Part shown: in pieces, positions 33,861 through 43,240 of the stretch
Layout of the letters: each line of letters begins with the position of its first letter
Position numbering within the stretch: position 1 is the stretch's first letter
DNA from: an uncultured Clostridia bacterium
GTDB lineage: Bacteria; Bacillota; Clostridia; Christensenellales; CAG-314
DNA: 64,000 nt
Reading direction: 5' to 3'
NCBI GenBank assembly: GCA_934230325.1
Contig: CAKQEP010000007.1
Span: 1-64,000, forward strand
Notes under the pieces: model-generated
Told to the model about the DNA's origin: nothing
Databases searched by the model: none
The model's input: only the letters and a program-made list of their open reading frames with translations
Translations under genes and position numbers: made by a program

Positions 33861-36800
33861 ATGAAAAGCAAAAGATTACTTATTGTGTTTATTGCCTTAG
33901 TGATGGTATGCTCGGTTGTTCTTGCGGGTTTTGTGCCTGCGGTAAACAGTCTTGCAAACCAAAAGGCTGCGGCAGCAAACGCATCGGTTAATCAAAACGG
34001 AAGCGGCTCGTCAAAAGTCACCAAGTTAAACGGCGTGCAGTCTACGCTCGACAAAAGCGTCTTTGCCGACGGAGTACTTTCGACGTCTGACGAGATGGAC
34101 GCTATGACGGGAGTCAGACGCTTTAGCGCGGACGAAAAAGTTTGGGTAATCGTCGAGATGGAGGGAGATTCTCTCATCGACAATTACAACGGCGCTAAAA
34201 AGAAGGATTACGACTCTATGCAGTCTTACGTCTTGTCTGAGGAGGGCGTCAATTTGTCCACCCGCCTGCTTGCGCAACAAAACACTTTGTTAAAGAGTTT
34301 GACCAAAGCGAAAATCGATTACACGTATAAATACAGTTATACGTCCATCATGAACGGTTTTGCGATAGAGGTCAGGTACGGTGACATAAGCAAGATTTCT
34401 TCTTATTCTTCCGTCAAAAACGTGATCGTGTCCGAAGTATACGATTTGCCGCAAAACGTTGTCACAAACGAAGTCAACGTATACGGCACGGGTATCTTCA
34501 ACACCAGCGATTGCGAATATCAAGGCGACGGCACCGTCGTTGCGGTACTCGATACCGGTATCGACTACTCTCACGAAGTATTTGCCGACAAATTAGAAAA
34601 CGTCGACATCGCAATGACGTACGACGTCATTAAGGAAAAGGTAGAAAGCGGAAATCTCGTTGCAAACAGCATGTATTATGCCGAAACAAACAGAGAACTC
34701 ACCGTTGACGACGTTTGGCACGGCAGAAAAATACCTTATTCCTTCGACTATGCGGATAAAGACACCGACGCAGTGCCGACGGGCAACCCTCACGGCGTAC
34801 ACGTCAGCGGTATAATCGTAGGTAAATCCAACACCATCACCGGCGTAGCGGTAAACGCTCAAGTTTGCGCTATGAAGGTTTTCTCCGACCACAAAACAGG
34901 CGCGCAAACCGTCGATATTCTTGCCGCGTTGCAAGACAGTATCACTTTGGGCGTTGACGTTGTAAACATGTCTTTGGGTTCTGACGGCGGATACCAAACC
35001 GTGCCGGAAGGAAACAGAATTCAACAAGTTTACGACAGCCTCAGAGAAGTCGGCGTATCTATGATAGTTGCGGCAGGCAACTCTTACAACAGTTATATGA
35101 ACAGCGCTTACGGCAGCACGGCTTTGACAAGCAACCCCGACAACGGTATTATGTCCAGCCCTGCCAGCTATAGCACCACCACCGCCGTTGCGTCTATCGA
35201 AGGCGTAAAAGCGGAGTACCTTTCTGCAAACGACGGCGAAACCGTTGCGTTTTTTGACAACGCGTCCAACGCGGCGTCCAGACAATACGACTTTTACGAT
35301 ATGTTGGAGCAGAAACTCGAGCAGGACAAGTCTTTGCCGCAGTTTGTAAACGGTAAAGTCACGCTCGAGTATATCACGATACCCGGATTAGGCAGACAAT
35401 CCGACTACGCCGGCATCGACGTAAGAGGAAAAATCGCGCTCGTTTCTCGTGGCGTCACCACCTTTGAAGACAAGGCGATGTACGCAAGCCAAAGCGGCGC
35501 GCTCGCAGTCATCATTTACAACAACACGACCGGCGTCATCAGAATGAGTATCGGTAACGCCCTCAAAATACCCGCTTGCTCCATCAACAAAGCGGCAGGC
35601 GACGCTATGTCCGCTCACGAAGTGGGTACTATCACCATAGACAGAAACAACCTTGCAGGTCCGTTTATGTCCGACTTCTCCTCTTGGGGCGGCTTGCCCA
35701 ACCTTACTCTCGACCCCGACATAACGGGACACGGCGGCAAAATTTTGTCTTCCGTCACCGGCGGCGGATACGCCGTTCAGAGCGGTACGAGTATGGCCAC
35801 TCCCAACATTGCAGGTCTTACCCTTCTTATCAGAGAATACCTTAAAAAGATATTCCCCGAAGCAACCCGCACTCAAATCACTGCTATGACAAATCAGTTT
35901 ATGATGAGTACGGCTACCATTGCCAACAACGAGGAAGGCAATCCTTACAGCCCGCGTAAACAAGGCGCAGGTCTTGCCAACCTTGACGCAATCTTTAAGA
36001 CAAAGGCGTATCTCACGGTAGACGGCAACGAGTTTACAAAACTCAGCCTTTACGACGATCCCGACAAAACGGGCGTGTTTACGCTTGACTTCAACTTGGT
36101 AAACTTCAGCAACGAAACGCTGAAATACAACCTTGCTCTCGACGTTATGACGGAAAGATTCGCGTGGGTAGAAGACTACGAAGTCTATACTATAGAAGAA
36201 AAAGCCAAAATGTACAACGATAGCAAAATCGTTGTCAAGGTAAACGGCGAAACGACCGACGGCGCAATCAGCGTCAAAGGCAAATCCACTGCAAAAATTT
36301 CCGTGACGCTCACCATCTCCGAAGAAACAAAAGCCTATCTTGCCAACTTTGAAAACGGCACTTACGTAGAAGGCTTTGCAAGACTTATCGCAGAAGGCGA
36401 AAACGGCGTAAACCTTTCTATACCGTATATGGGATTTTACGGCAATTGGCTTGACGCGCCTATGTTTGACCACGATTACTATGCGGTCAGCGAAAGCGAA
36501 AACGACGTCACCATAGCCGACGAAAACGACAAGCTCAAGGCTACTACTTTTGCCACCACTCCGCTTTCCGCTTACTACATTAACAACAACGAATACGATA
36601 CGGAAGGATACCTTAAAAACACTTACCTCCTTCCTCTCGGACAGTATTTGTTCAACCTTCCCGAAGGCGAAACAAAAATAGTCACGACGAGAGAACACAA
36701 CGCGTTGGGTATTTCGGACTCCCGTACTTACGGACTTTACAACGTATATATGGGCTTGTTGAGAGGCGCAAAAACCATGCATCTCACCATCAACGAGTAC

Positions 36801-39800
36801 TATACGGGCAAAGTCATTAAAGACGTTGTTTACAACAATATCCGCAAATCCATCGGTAAAACTCCGTCCTTTATTTACGACGCCACAAAAGTGACGGAAA
36901 CCAGCGAACTTGTCAAGGACAACCTTATTTTCTTGACGGAAGAGGACGGTCCTATCAACAACTCCAGATATCAGGTGACTCTCACCGGCGCTATCGACTA
37001 CAAAAACGGCGATACCGTTCCCAACAACACCTTTACCTTTGACTTCTTTGTCGATACGGAAGACCCCGTCGTCACGGAAGTAAACTACAGAAAGGTAGAA
37101 AACAAAAACAATCCGGAAAGACCTTTTACGTACTTCCTCGACGCGAAGATTTACGACAACCATTACCCGCAAGCAATGCAACTCTGCACGTTTATCAACA
37201 ACCAGATTTATTCTGCGGGCGAAGGAGAACTCACTCCCGTACAGGCAGAGCAACGCAACAGCATAACGACCGTTTCGCTCGACATAACCGACCAACTCAA
37301 GTATGCGGACAAAGACGGTTCTCTCGTTTTGATGGTTTATGACTACGCGATGAATCAAGGTTTTTATCATATTTCCTTACCGTACAACCTCACCGATTGC
37401 GAACTTAAAGAAGAAGACAAAAACGTCACTCTCAGTTTGTATGAAGAACGTACGATTACGCCTATCATCACTCCCGCCGATCAATGGGCAAACGGGCTTA
37501 TATGGACTTCCAGCGACGAAAGCGTCGTAAAAGCCAACAGCAAGGGCGTTTTGTACGCAGTGGGCGAAGGTACGGCAAAAGTTACTATCAAAGACAGAGA
37601 TCTTGCCGTTATCAAAGACGAATATAAGGAAAAATACGGCAATTCTCTCGGTTTGTTTGCGCCGGAAGGCACAAACCTTTACAGAAACGCTTCTCGTTGG
37701 GATGGAGAAATAACCATCGACGTGACGGTCACAAATCCGGAAAACAACCGCAACAGACCCGTCACTCCTTCCGAGATAAATCTTACGACCTACGTTTACG
37801 AGTTTAGTTTCTATCGCTACAACTTCGGTTTTAAGTGGGACGGCAGCATAGAAAGAGATTTGGGTAGCAACACCATTTACCCCAACGAGCGCATCAAGAT
37901 AAGTTACGAAACCGAGCCGTGGAACGTATCCGCAAGCGAATACAAGCAAGTGTGGAAGGTCAGCGACTCGACCAAAGCCACCATTGACGAAAACGGCGTT
38001 ATGACGGCTCTCGCAAAGGGCGAAGTAACCGTCACCATCGAGTTCCGCAACAAGGAAACGGACAGATTTGTAATGAGCGGCTCCAAAAAGATAGAAATAT
38101 CCGACCCGTTTGTCATTACAAACTACGTCATCACAAACTATTACGGTTTCGGTGACGAAAACGGCGTAGTTACGCTTCCCGACGATACCTTCTACAACGC
38201 TATAGGGGATTACGCATTCTGCTATATGGACCCCGAAAAGTTGGAAAACCCCGATAAAGAAGCGCCGTATTACTACAGCGGCAACAAATTTATCAAAAAG
38301 GTTATCATACCCGAAGGCGTCGAAAGCATCGGCAAATACGCGTTTTACGATTGCTCCGAGTTGGAAGAAGTAGTACTTTCCAACAAGAGAACGGAGGGCG
38401 TCACAAACTACCTCGAGTACGTCAACGAAGGCGCGTTTAAAAAGTGTACCAAACTTTCCAAAATCAATATCGGTAAAGTCAGCGACGGTTGCAGTCCCGT
38501 GACCGCAATCGGACACGAATCCTTTGCTTATTGCTCCAACCTCAGCGACTTTGATATGTCTAATTTGACATGGATAGGCACAAGAGCGTTTATCGGTTGC
38601 TCGAGCATTCGCAAAGCGGATATCAGCAAACTTTCTACTTCCGGCGTAGAAGTCTTTAAAAACTGCAAAGCCTTAAAAACCATCGTTATGAGCGCGTCTA
38701 CGGTACTCGGCGAGTATATGTTTGACGGCTGCACGGGACTCACCAAAGCGGAAGTTCCCATGACGGAATTAGCGCCTTATGCCTTTGCAAACTGCACGCA
38801 ACTCGCGTCGGTAAACTTCAACGGCTCGCTGGATTTGTTGGGCGACTACGCATTCTCCAAATGCACAAAACTTAAGACAGTCACCTTTAGCGAAACCGCT
38901 ACTCTTAGCAAGATAGGCGTCAACGTATTTGAAGGCTGCACCAACAAAGAATTTACAAAGTTTGACGTTCAAAATCTTCACAGCACATTGACAACGGACG
39001 ATAAACGTGCTATTATATACAGTAGCGACCAAACAAAAATGATTCTCGTTGCGCCCGGATACGACCTTAAAACTTACAACTGGGCAACGTCAAAAGTCAC
39101 GACTTTGGGACAGAGCGTATTCTCCGGCAGGCGCGACATAGCGACTCTCGACCTCAGCGCGTCCAAAGTTACGACGATAGAAGATTTTGCTTTTGCAGGC
39201 AACTCGATAATGAGAGAAATCACTTTGCCCGCAACCTTAAAGACAATAGGCAAATACGCCTTTGCAAACTGCGTCAACATCGACTCCATCACCATACCCG
39301 ACGGCGTGGAAATCGGAGAAGCGGCGTTTATGAGTTGCGTACGTCTTAACGGCAACAACATTCAGGGCGGCTTGCAAAAGGTCAAGTTGGGCAAAAACGT
39401 CAAAGTAGGCGTCGGTTCGTTCTTTGCTTGCTTCTATTTGCAGGAAGTAGAACTTCCCACCGACAGAAGCGTATCTTTGGACGTTGCGGCATTCAGACTT
39501 TGCCAAAACCTCAGAACGATAGACCTCACTCAATTTGACGAAATACCCGACCTTGCGTTTAGTTTGTGTCTCAGACTCAACGCCGATTTGTCGGAAACCA
39601 AAAAGATAGGCGCGGAAGCGTTTGCTATGACCGACGGTCAAGGATTCTATTCCGCCGCTTATACAGAACTCGACCTTAGCAAAGTAGAGCAACTCGGAGA
39701 ACTTGCTTTCTTTGGCAACACGCAACTCAAAAAAGTGACTTTAGGTCCAAGCCTTAAAGTTATTCCGCGTAGCGCGTTTGCTTACAACTTCAACCTTACC

Positions 39801-41546
39801 CAAATCAACCTTAACCACGTTGAAGAAATCGGCGACGAAGCTTTCTTTGGAAACTTCGGTACGATAAAAGGTCAAGGCGAAGTAAACAATCAATCCTTCT
39901 TTGTATTCGCAGACAGTTATGACGGCAACGGCTTGAGAAGCATCAGCCTTGACAACTGCAAAAAGATAGGCAGCGCGTCCTTCGCATTTGCGGTTTGGTT
40001 GGAAAGCGTTTACGCTCCCGTCGTTACGGAAATCGGCGACTATTCGTTTAGAGGATATCAAAGCATTGACAGCTTTACAAATCCCAAAAACTTTGTGTTT
40101 GTGTCCGACTTAAAGAGAGTTGACTTGGGCACGACGGAAAGAGATATTAAAGTGGGCGACGTTGCGTTTGGTCTTTGCCAAAAACTCGAGTCCATCAATA
40201 CGGAAAACGTGACCGAAATCGGTATACAAGCGTTTTACTACGACAAAAAACTCACTTCTCTCAACCTCAACAAACTCGTCAAGGCGGGCGCGTCGGCAAT
40301 AAGCCTCTGCGAAGAACTCGAGGCAGTCGATATTACTTCCTTGAAAAATATTCCCGCAAACTTGTTTAGCGGCAGCAAAAAACTTGTTTCCGTCGCATTC
40401 AACGAGAATATCGAGAGCATCGGCGCAAACGCTATATTCAATACGGCGATAGAGGAAATCAACCTTACTTATACGCTTACGGAAATCAGCGACAGCGCGT
40501 TGAGCGGCGCAAACCTTAAAGGATTTACCACCGTTGTAGACGGAAGAAAAACCGATACCTTTGTCGTCAACAACAAGTTCTTTGTAGAAGACGGAATGCT
40601 TTACAGAAACTTGGGCGACGGCAATTACGAATTGATTTGCATACCTTCCGCAATGCCCACAAAGGTGATAACCGTCAAAGAAGGCACACAGAGAGTAGGC
40701 GCAAACGCCGCTTATGCAAACAACAATATCACTACGGTATATTTGCCGCGTTCCTTAAAGACTATCGGCGACAGCGCGTTTGACAAGACGGAAAACCTTA
40801 AGACGATTGTGTTCCAGTCTTTGCAAATGCCCGTTTTGGAAGGTCTTGTCGACAACTACGACTTCCGCAGCGCGTCGGTGATTAAGGAATTTGCGCAACC
40901 CAACGACAACGTAACAAACCTCAACGCCGCTTTGGGATACGCAGCATTCTATCGTTACTACAACTTCTTCTGGTGGGAGTACGATGACGCCACAGATTCT
41001 GCGGTACAATTGTTCCCCGAAGGCAAACTTCGCGAAGGTTTGGTAATGGTAGCCCCGACAAACGGCATTTCCTACGACAACTTCGTCACAAACGCATTCT
41101 TTAATATTCAGATAGAAGGCGCCGCCGCAATGAGCGACGAAACCCTCAAAGCAAAGAATATGATGGCGGCGTTGCCCAACGACTTTAGAGTCACGCTCAG
41201 CGACGAAGCGGCAATAATCGCGGCGCGCGAGCAGTACAACAAAATTTCCGACGCAACGCAAAGATTCCTTATCGCTGCGGAATACAGCAAACTTACCGCT
41301 GCAGAACGTCGTTTGGAAAAACTCAAAGCAACCGAAGCTCCCGATCCTACGCCCGTACCGGACGAGAAAGATAACAAAATTGCTCAACTGGAAAAATCCG
41401 CAAGTTCTATGAAAGCGGCTATCTGGGTAATCGGAGTGTTGATTGCTTTGGTTGCCACCGGCTTTGTCCTTTACGTGTGCGTGTTCTCCAAGACACCGCT
41501 TAAAATTGCCGACAAAGGCGACGACGACAAAAACGTCAAGCAATAA
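33861..41546 (+). CDS. Giant membrane-anchored subtilisin with Ig-like and leucine-rich repeats
   Basis: A 2561-residue surface protease. Residues 1-30 are a signal peptide. The S8 catalytic domain has Asp231 (VAVLDTGID), His311 (HGVHVSG), the oxyanion Asn in AAGNS and Ser644 (GTSMATP); a PA domain (about 510-600) is inserted before the Ser, as in lactocepin and C5a peptidase. Beta domains follow to about 1180, then two BIG2-like Ig modules (about 1190-1420), a long LRR_5/BspA array (about 1435-2350), a coiled-coil-like segment and a C-terminal membrane helix (about 2521-2545) with a short charged tail. It should cut proteins outside the cell while the repeats bind substrate or surface partners. 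Ribosome-binding site GGAGGTATCACATG. The lipoprotein and Opp genes follow. Confidence 0.92.
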   Translation: MKSKRLLIVFIALVMVCSVVLAGFVPAVNSLANQKAAAANASVNQNGSGSSKVTKLNGVQSTLDKSVFADGVLSTSDEMDAMTGVRRFSADEKVWVIVEMEGDSLIDNYNGAKKKDYDSMQSYVLSEEGVNLSTRLLAQQNTLLKSLTKAKIDYTYKYSYTSIMNGFAIEVRYGDISKISSYSSVKNVIVSEVYDLPQNVVTNEVNVYGTGIFNTSDCEYQGDGTVVAVLDTGIDYSHEVFADKLENVDIAMTYDVIKEKVESGNLVANSMYYAETNRELTVDDVWHGRKIPYSFDYADKDTDAVPTGNPHGVHVSGIIVGKSNTITGVAVNAQVCAMKVFSDHKTGAQTVDILAALQDSITLGVDVVNMSLGSDGGYQTVPEGNRIQQVYDSLREVGVSMIVAAGNSYNSYMNSAYGSTALTSNPDNGIMSSPASYSTTTAVASIEGVKAEYLSANDGETVAFFDNASNAASRQYDFYDMLEQKLEQDKSLPQFVNGKVTLEYITIPGLGRQSDYAGIDVRGKIALVSRGVTTFEDKAMYASQSGALAVIIYNNTTGVIRMSIGNALKIPACSINKAAGDAMSAHEVGTITIDRNNLAGPFMSDFSSWGGLPNLTLDPDITGHGGKILSSVTGGGYAVQSGTSMATPNIAGLTLLIREYLKKIFPEATRTQITAMTNQFMMSTATIANNEEGNPYSPRKQGAGLANLDAIFKTKAYLTVDGNEFTKLSLYDDPDKTGVFTLDFNLVNFSNETLKYNLALDVMTERFAWVEDYEVYTIEEKAKMYNDSKIVVKVNGETTDGAISVKGKSTAKISVTLTISEETKAYLANFENGTYVEGFARLIAEGENGVNLSIPYMGFYGNWLDAPMFDHDYYAVSESENDVTIADENDKLKATTFATTPLSAYYINNNEYDTEGYLKNTYLLPLGQYLFNLPEGETKIVTTREHNALGISDSRTYGLYNVYMGLLRGAKTMHLTINEYYTGKVIKDVVYNNIRKSIGKTPSFIYDATKVTETSELVKDNLIFLTEEDGPINNSRYQVTLTGAIDYKNGDTVPNNTFTFDFFVDTEDPVVTEVNYRKVENKNNPERPFTYFLDAKIYDNHYPQAMQLCTFINNQIYSAGEGELTPVQAEQRNSITTVSLDITDQLKYADKDGSLVLMVYDYAMNQGFYHISLPYNLTDCELKEEDKNVTLSLYEERTITPIITPADQWANGLIWTSSDESVVKANSKGVLYAVGEGTAKVTIKDRDLAVIKDEYKEKYGNSLGLFAPEGTNLYRNASRWDGEITIDVTVTNPENNRNRPVTPSEINLTTYVYEFSFYRYNFGFKWDGSIERDLGSNTIYPNERIKISYETEPWNVSASEYKQVWKVSDSTKATIDENGVMTALAKGEVTVTIEFRNKETDRFVMSGSKKIEISDPFVITNYVITNYYGFGDENGVVTLPDDTFYNAIGDYAFCYMDPEKLENPDKEAPYYYSGNKFIKKVIIPEGVESIGKYAFYDCSELEEVVLSNKRTEGVTNYLEYVNEGAFKKCTKLSKINIGKVSDGCSPVTAIGHESFAYCSNLSDFDMSNLTWIGTRAFIGCSSIRKADISKLSTSGVEVFKNCKALKTIVMSASTVLGEYMFDGCTGLTKAEVPMTELAPYAFANCTQLASVNFNGSLDLLGDYAFSKCTKLKTVTFSETATLSKIGVNVFEGCTNKEFTKFDVQNLHSTLTTDDKRAIIYSSDQTKMILVAPGYDLKTYNWATSKVTTLGQSVFSGRRDIATLDLSASKVTTIEDFAFAGNSIMREITLPATLKTIGKYAFANCVNIDSITIPDGVEIGEAAFMSCVRLNGNNIQGGLQKVKLGKNVKVGVGSFFACFYLQEVELPTDRSVSLDVAAFRLCQNLRTIDLTQFDEIPDLAFSLCLRLNADLSETKKIGAEAFAMTDGQGFYSAAYTELDLSKVEQLGELAFFGNTQLKKVTLGPSLKVIPRSAFAYNFNLTQINLNHVEEIGDEAFFGNFGTIKGQGEVNNQSFFVFADSYDGNGLRSISLDNCKKIGSASFAFAVWLESVYAPVVTEIGDYSFRGYQSIDSFTNPKNFVFVSDLKRVDLGTTERDIKVGDVAFGLCQKLESINTENVTEIGIQAFYYDKKLTSLNLNKLVKAGASAISLCEELEAVDITSLKNIPANLFSGSKKLVSVAFNENIESIGANAIFNTAIEEINLTYTLTEISDSALSGANLKGFTTVVDGRKTDTFVVNNKFFVEDGMLYRNLGDGNYELICIPSAMPTKVITVKEGTQRVGANAAYANNNITTVYLPRSLKTIGDSAFDKTENLKTIVFQSLQMPVLEGLVDNYDFRSASVIKEFAQPNDNVTNLNAALGYAAFYRYYNFFWWEYDDATDSAVQLFPEGKLREGLVMVAPTNGISYDNFVTNAFFNIQIEGAAAMSDETLKAKNMMAALPNDFRVTLSDEAAIIAAREQYNKISDATQRFLIAAEYSKLTAAERRLEKLKATEAPDPTPVPDEKDNKIAQLEKSASSMKAAIWVIGVLIALVATGFVLYVCVFSKTPLKIADKGDDDKNVKQ

Positions 41547-41571
41547 CTTTTAAAGTTAAATCTATCTACAA

Positions 41572-41601
41572 TATGCCTGCGGCAAAGCCGCCGCAGGCAT
41601 A
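41572..41601 (+). other. Intergenic hairpin without T-tract
   Basis: Perfect 12-bp stem TATGCCTGCGGC (41572-41583) with 41590-41601, 6-nt loop, followed by AAAGGGG of the next ribosome-binding site. More likely an mRNA processing or stabilising element than a terminator. Confidence 0.6.
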
Positions 41602-41612
41602 AAGGGGAAAAA

Positions 41613-43208
41613 ATGAAAACAAAAAAACTTTTGTTAATTATCTGTTTGGTTGCAATAGCGTTGGCTACTTTATGCGCCTGCGGAAAAAACCCGACCGATG
41701 ATACCGGACTTAAAAGGTCAGGTATAAACATCGTCACGTTTTTGGATTGCGGAAAATATCTCAACGGCGAGTTTTCCGCCGACCAAGACGCCGCTCTCAC
41801 TAATTACGGCGAAACTTCTATCGAAGATAAAGACAAAAACATCTATTATCTCGGCGCAATGGGCAATTACAACGTTTTAAAGTATTACTCCAAAGAGAAA
41901 AATATGTTGCCCGTGACCGACGGCTCGATAAACAACGTCAGAGCGCCCCAACTCTCAAACAGAAACTTTAAAGAGTGGCGTGTCGCTACCAAAGTCGTGT
42001 TTAAGACAAGCGACGACGGCGAGTTTATGAGAAGTTATGACGGTCAATTGATTTACGATTACGTCGTGCCTCAAAACGGCGACAAAGCGTGGGATTTTAA
42101 CACGATGAACGTCGGCACTTACGAAAATCATCCCGACGCGATGGTTCAAGCGGTAAAAGCCGTCAAAACCAAAAATGCGGACGGCAAAGTAGTCGCTCCC
42201 ATAGTGGATTCTACCGTCGAGTTTAGGGATAATATCGGTTATGACGCAAACGGCAATCAAGTTGCAACGATAGATACCTCTATCAACAGCGACGAAAAAT
42301 TCGGTTATAGCGCGCAGGCGGGTTACAACCTTTACCTTTACGCCGTGTGGGAGCCGCAAGCCTACTTTGTGGTGGATACGGTTGACAAAGACGGCAACGT
42401 AATAAACCTTGCCAAATTTGAAACTCGTTCCAACGGCACTCTCAAGGAAAGAGATTGCAAATCCACTTTGACGGACGCTTACAGCGGACATACTTACTAC
42501 AAACTTTATTCCGACAAGGAAATGACGACGGAATGGGACGAAACCAAAAAGTTTAGCGAATTTGAAACCACGCCGGAAAGACCTTACGTCAGAGTATACG
42601 CCAAGTATATCGAAGGTACGTGGACCATAGTCAAAACGCCGCTTGACCTCATCGGAGCGTTGAGAGGGGACAGAGCCGTCTATCTCGACAACGACATCAC
42701 TTTTGACGGAACGACGGCAAGCACGACGTGGCCTTACGTAAAAAGATACTCCAAACTGTTTGAAGGCAACAACCACAAAGTTGTATTCCAAAAAGAGATT
42801 ACAATCAACTACGCTTTGACCAAAAACTCTACGATAACCGACGACGACGGCAGATTGTTGGCAATCAGCGGTCCGAGATACATCGGATTGTTTGGCGCAT
42901 TGAGCGGCACGATTCAAAACGTCACCTTTGAAAACGTCGTTATCAACGTAGAAAAACCCATCAGCACCGCCTTTGAAAAGGGCGTATGGGTAGGTTTGTT
43001 TGCAGGCAGATTAGAAACCAAAGCGACTATTTCCAACGTAAATCTCAGCGGAAAACTCGTTTACGTCGACAACTGGGAAACGAGCCAAGAAGCAACCGAC
43101 GCCGCCGGCAAACAAAAGTTCTTTAAGGATGGCGAGTGGTACGGAGAAAATCTTTCCGACACGACGGATATAACCGACTTTGATATCAAATATACACCTA
43201 TCAGTTAG
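41613..43208 (+). CDS. Surface lipoprotein with beta-repeat and beta-helix-like region
   Basis: A 531-residue secreted lipoprotein: signal plus lipobox LATLCAC, then two InlB/Flg_new-like beta modules (about 190-250 ending YNLYLYAVWEP and about 260-335 ending VRVYAKYIEG) and a C-terminal stretch (350-480) with GLUG-like repeats: YSKLFEGNNHKVVF, YIGLFGALSGTIQNVTFENV, VGLFAGRLETKATISNVNLSG. Such modules serve adhesion or carbohydrate/protein binding. It sits between the giant protease and the transporter binding protein with 66- and 32-nt gaps, so it is probably an accessory of that system. No enzyme motif is visible. Confidence 0.75.
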   Translation: MKTKKLLLIICLVAIALATLCACGKNPTDDTGLKRSGINIVTFLDCGKYLNGEFSADQDAALTNYGETSIEDKDKNIYYLGAMGNYNVLKYYSKEKNMLPVTDGSINNVRAPQLSNRNFKEWRVATKVVFKTSDDGEFMRSYDGQLIYDYVVPQNGDKAWDFNTMNVGTYENHPDAMVQAVKAVKTKNADGKVVAPIVDSTVEFRDNIGYDANGNQVATIDTSINSDEKFGYSAQAGYNLYLYAVWEPQAYFVVDTVDKDGNVINLAKFETRSNGTLKERDCKSTLTDAYSGHTYYKLYSDKEMTTEWDETKKFSEFETTPERPYVRVYAKYIEGTWTIVKTPLDLIGALRGDRAVYLDNDITFDGTTASTTWPYVKRYSKLFEGNNHKVVFQKEITINYALTKNSTITDDDGRLLAISGPRYIGLFGALSGTIQNVTFENVVINVEKPISTAFEKGVWVGLFAGRLETKATISNVNLSGKLVYVDNWETSQEATDAAGKQKFFKDGEWYGENLSDTTDITDFDIKYTPIS

Positions 43209-43240
43209 GTTAAAAATATAAAATAAATGGAGGTAAAACA

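Noticed and set aside
35388..37370. 660-codon open frame opposite the subtilisin gene
   Set aside because: Sense strand holds an intact protease with triad residues; antisense translation has no family features.
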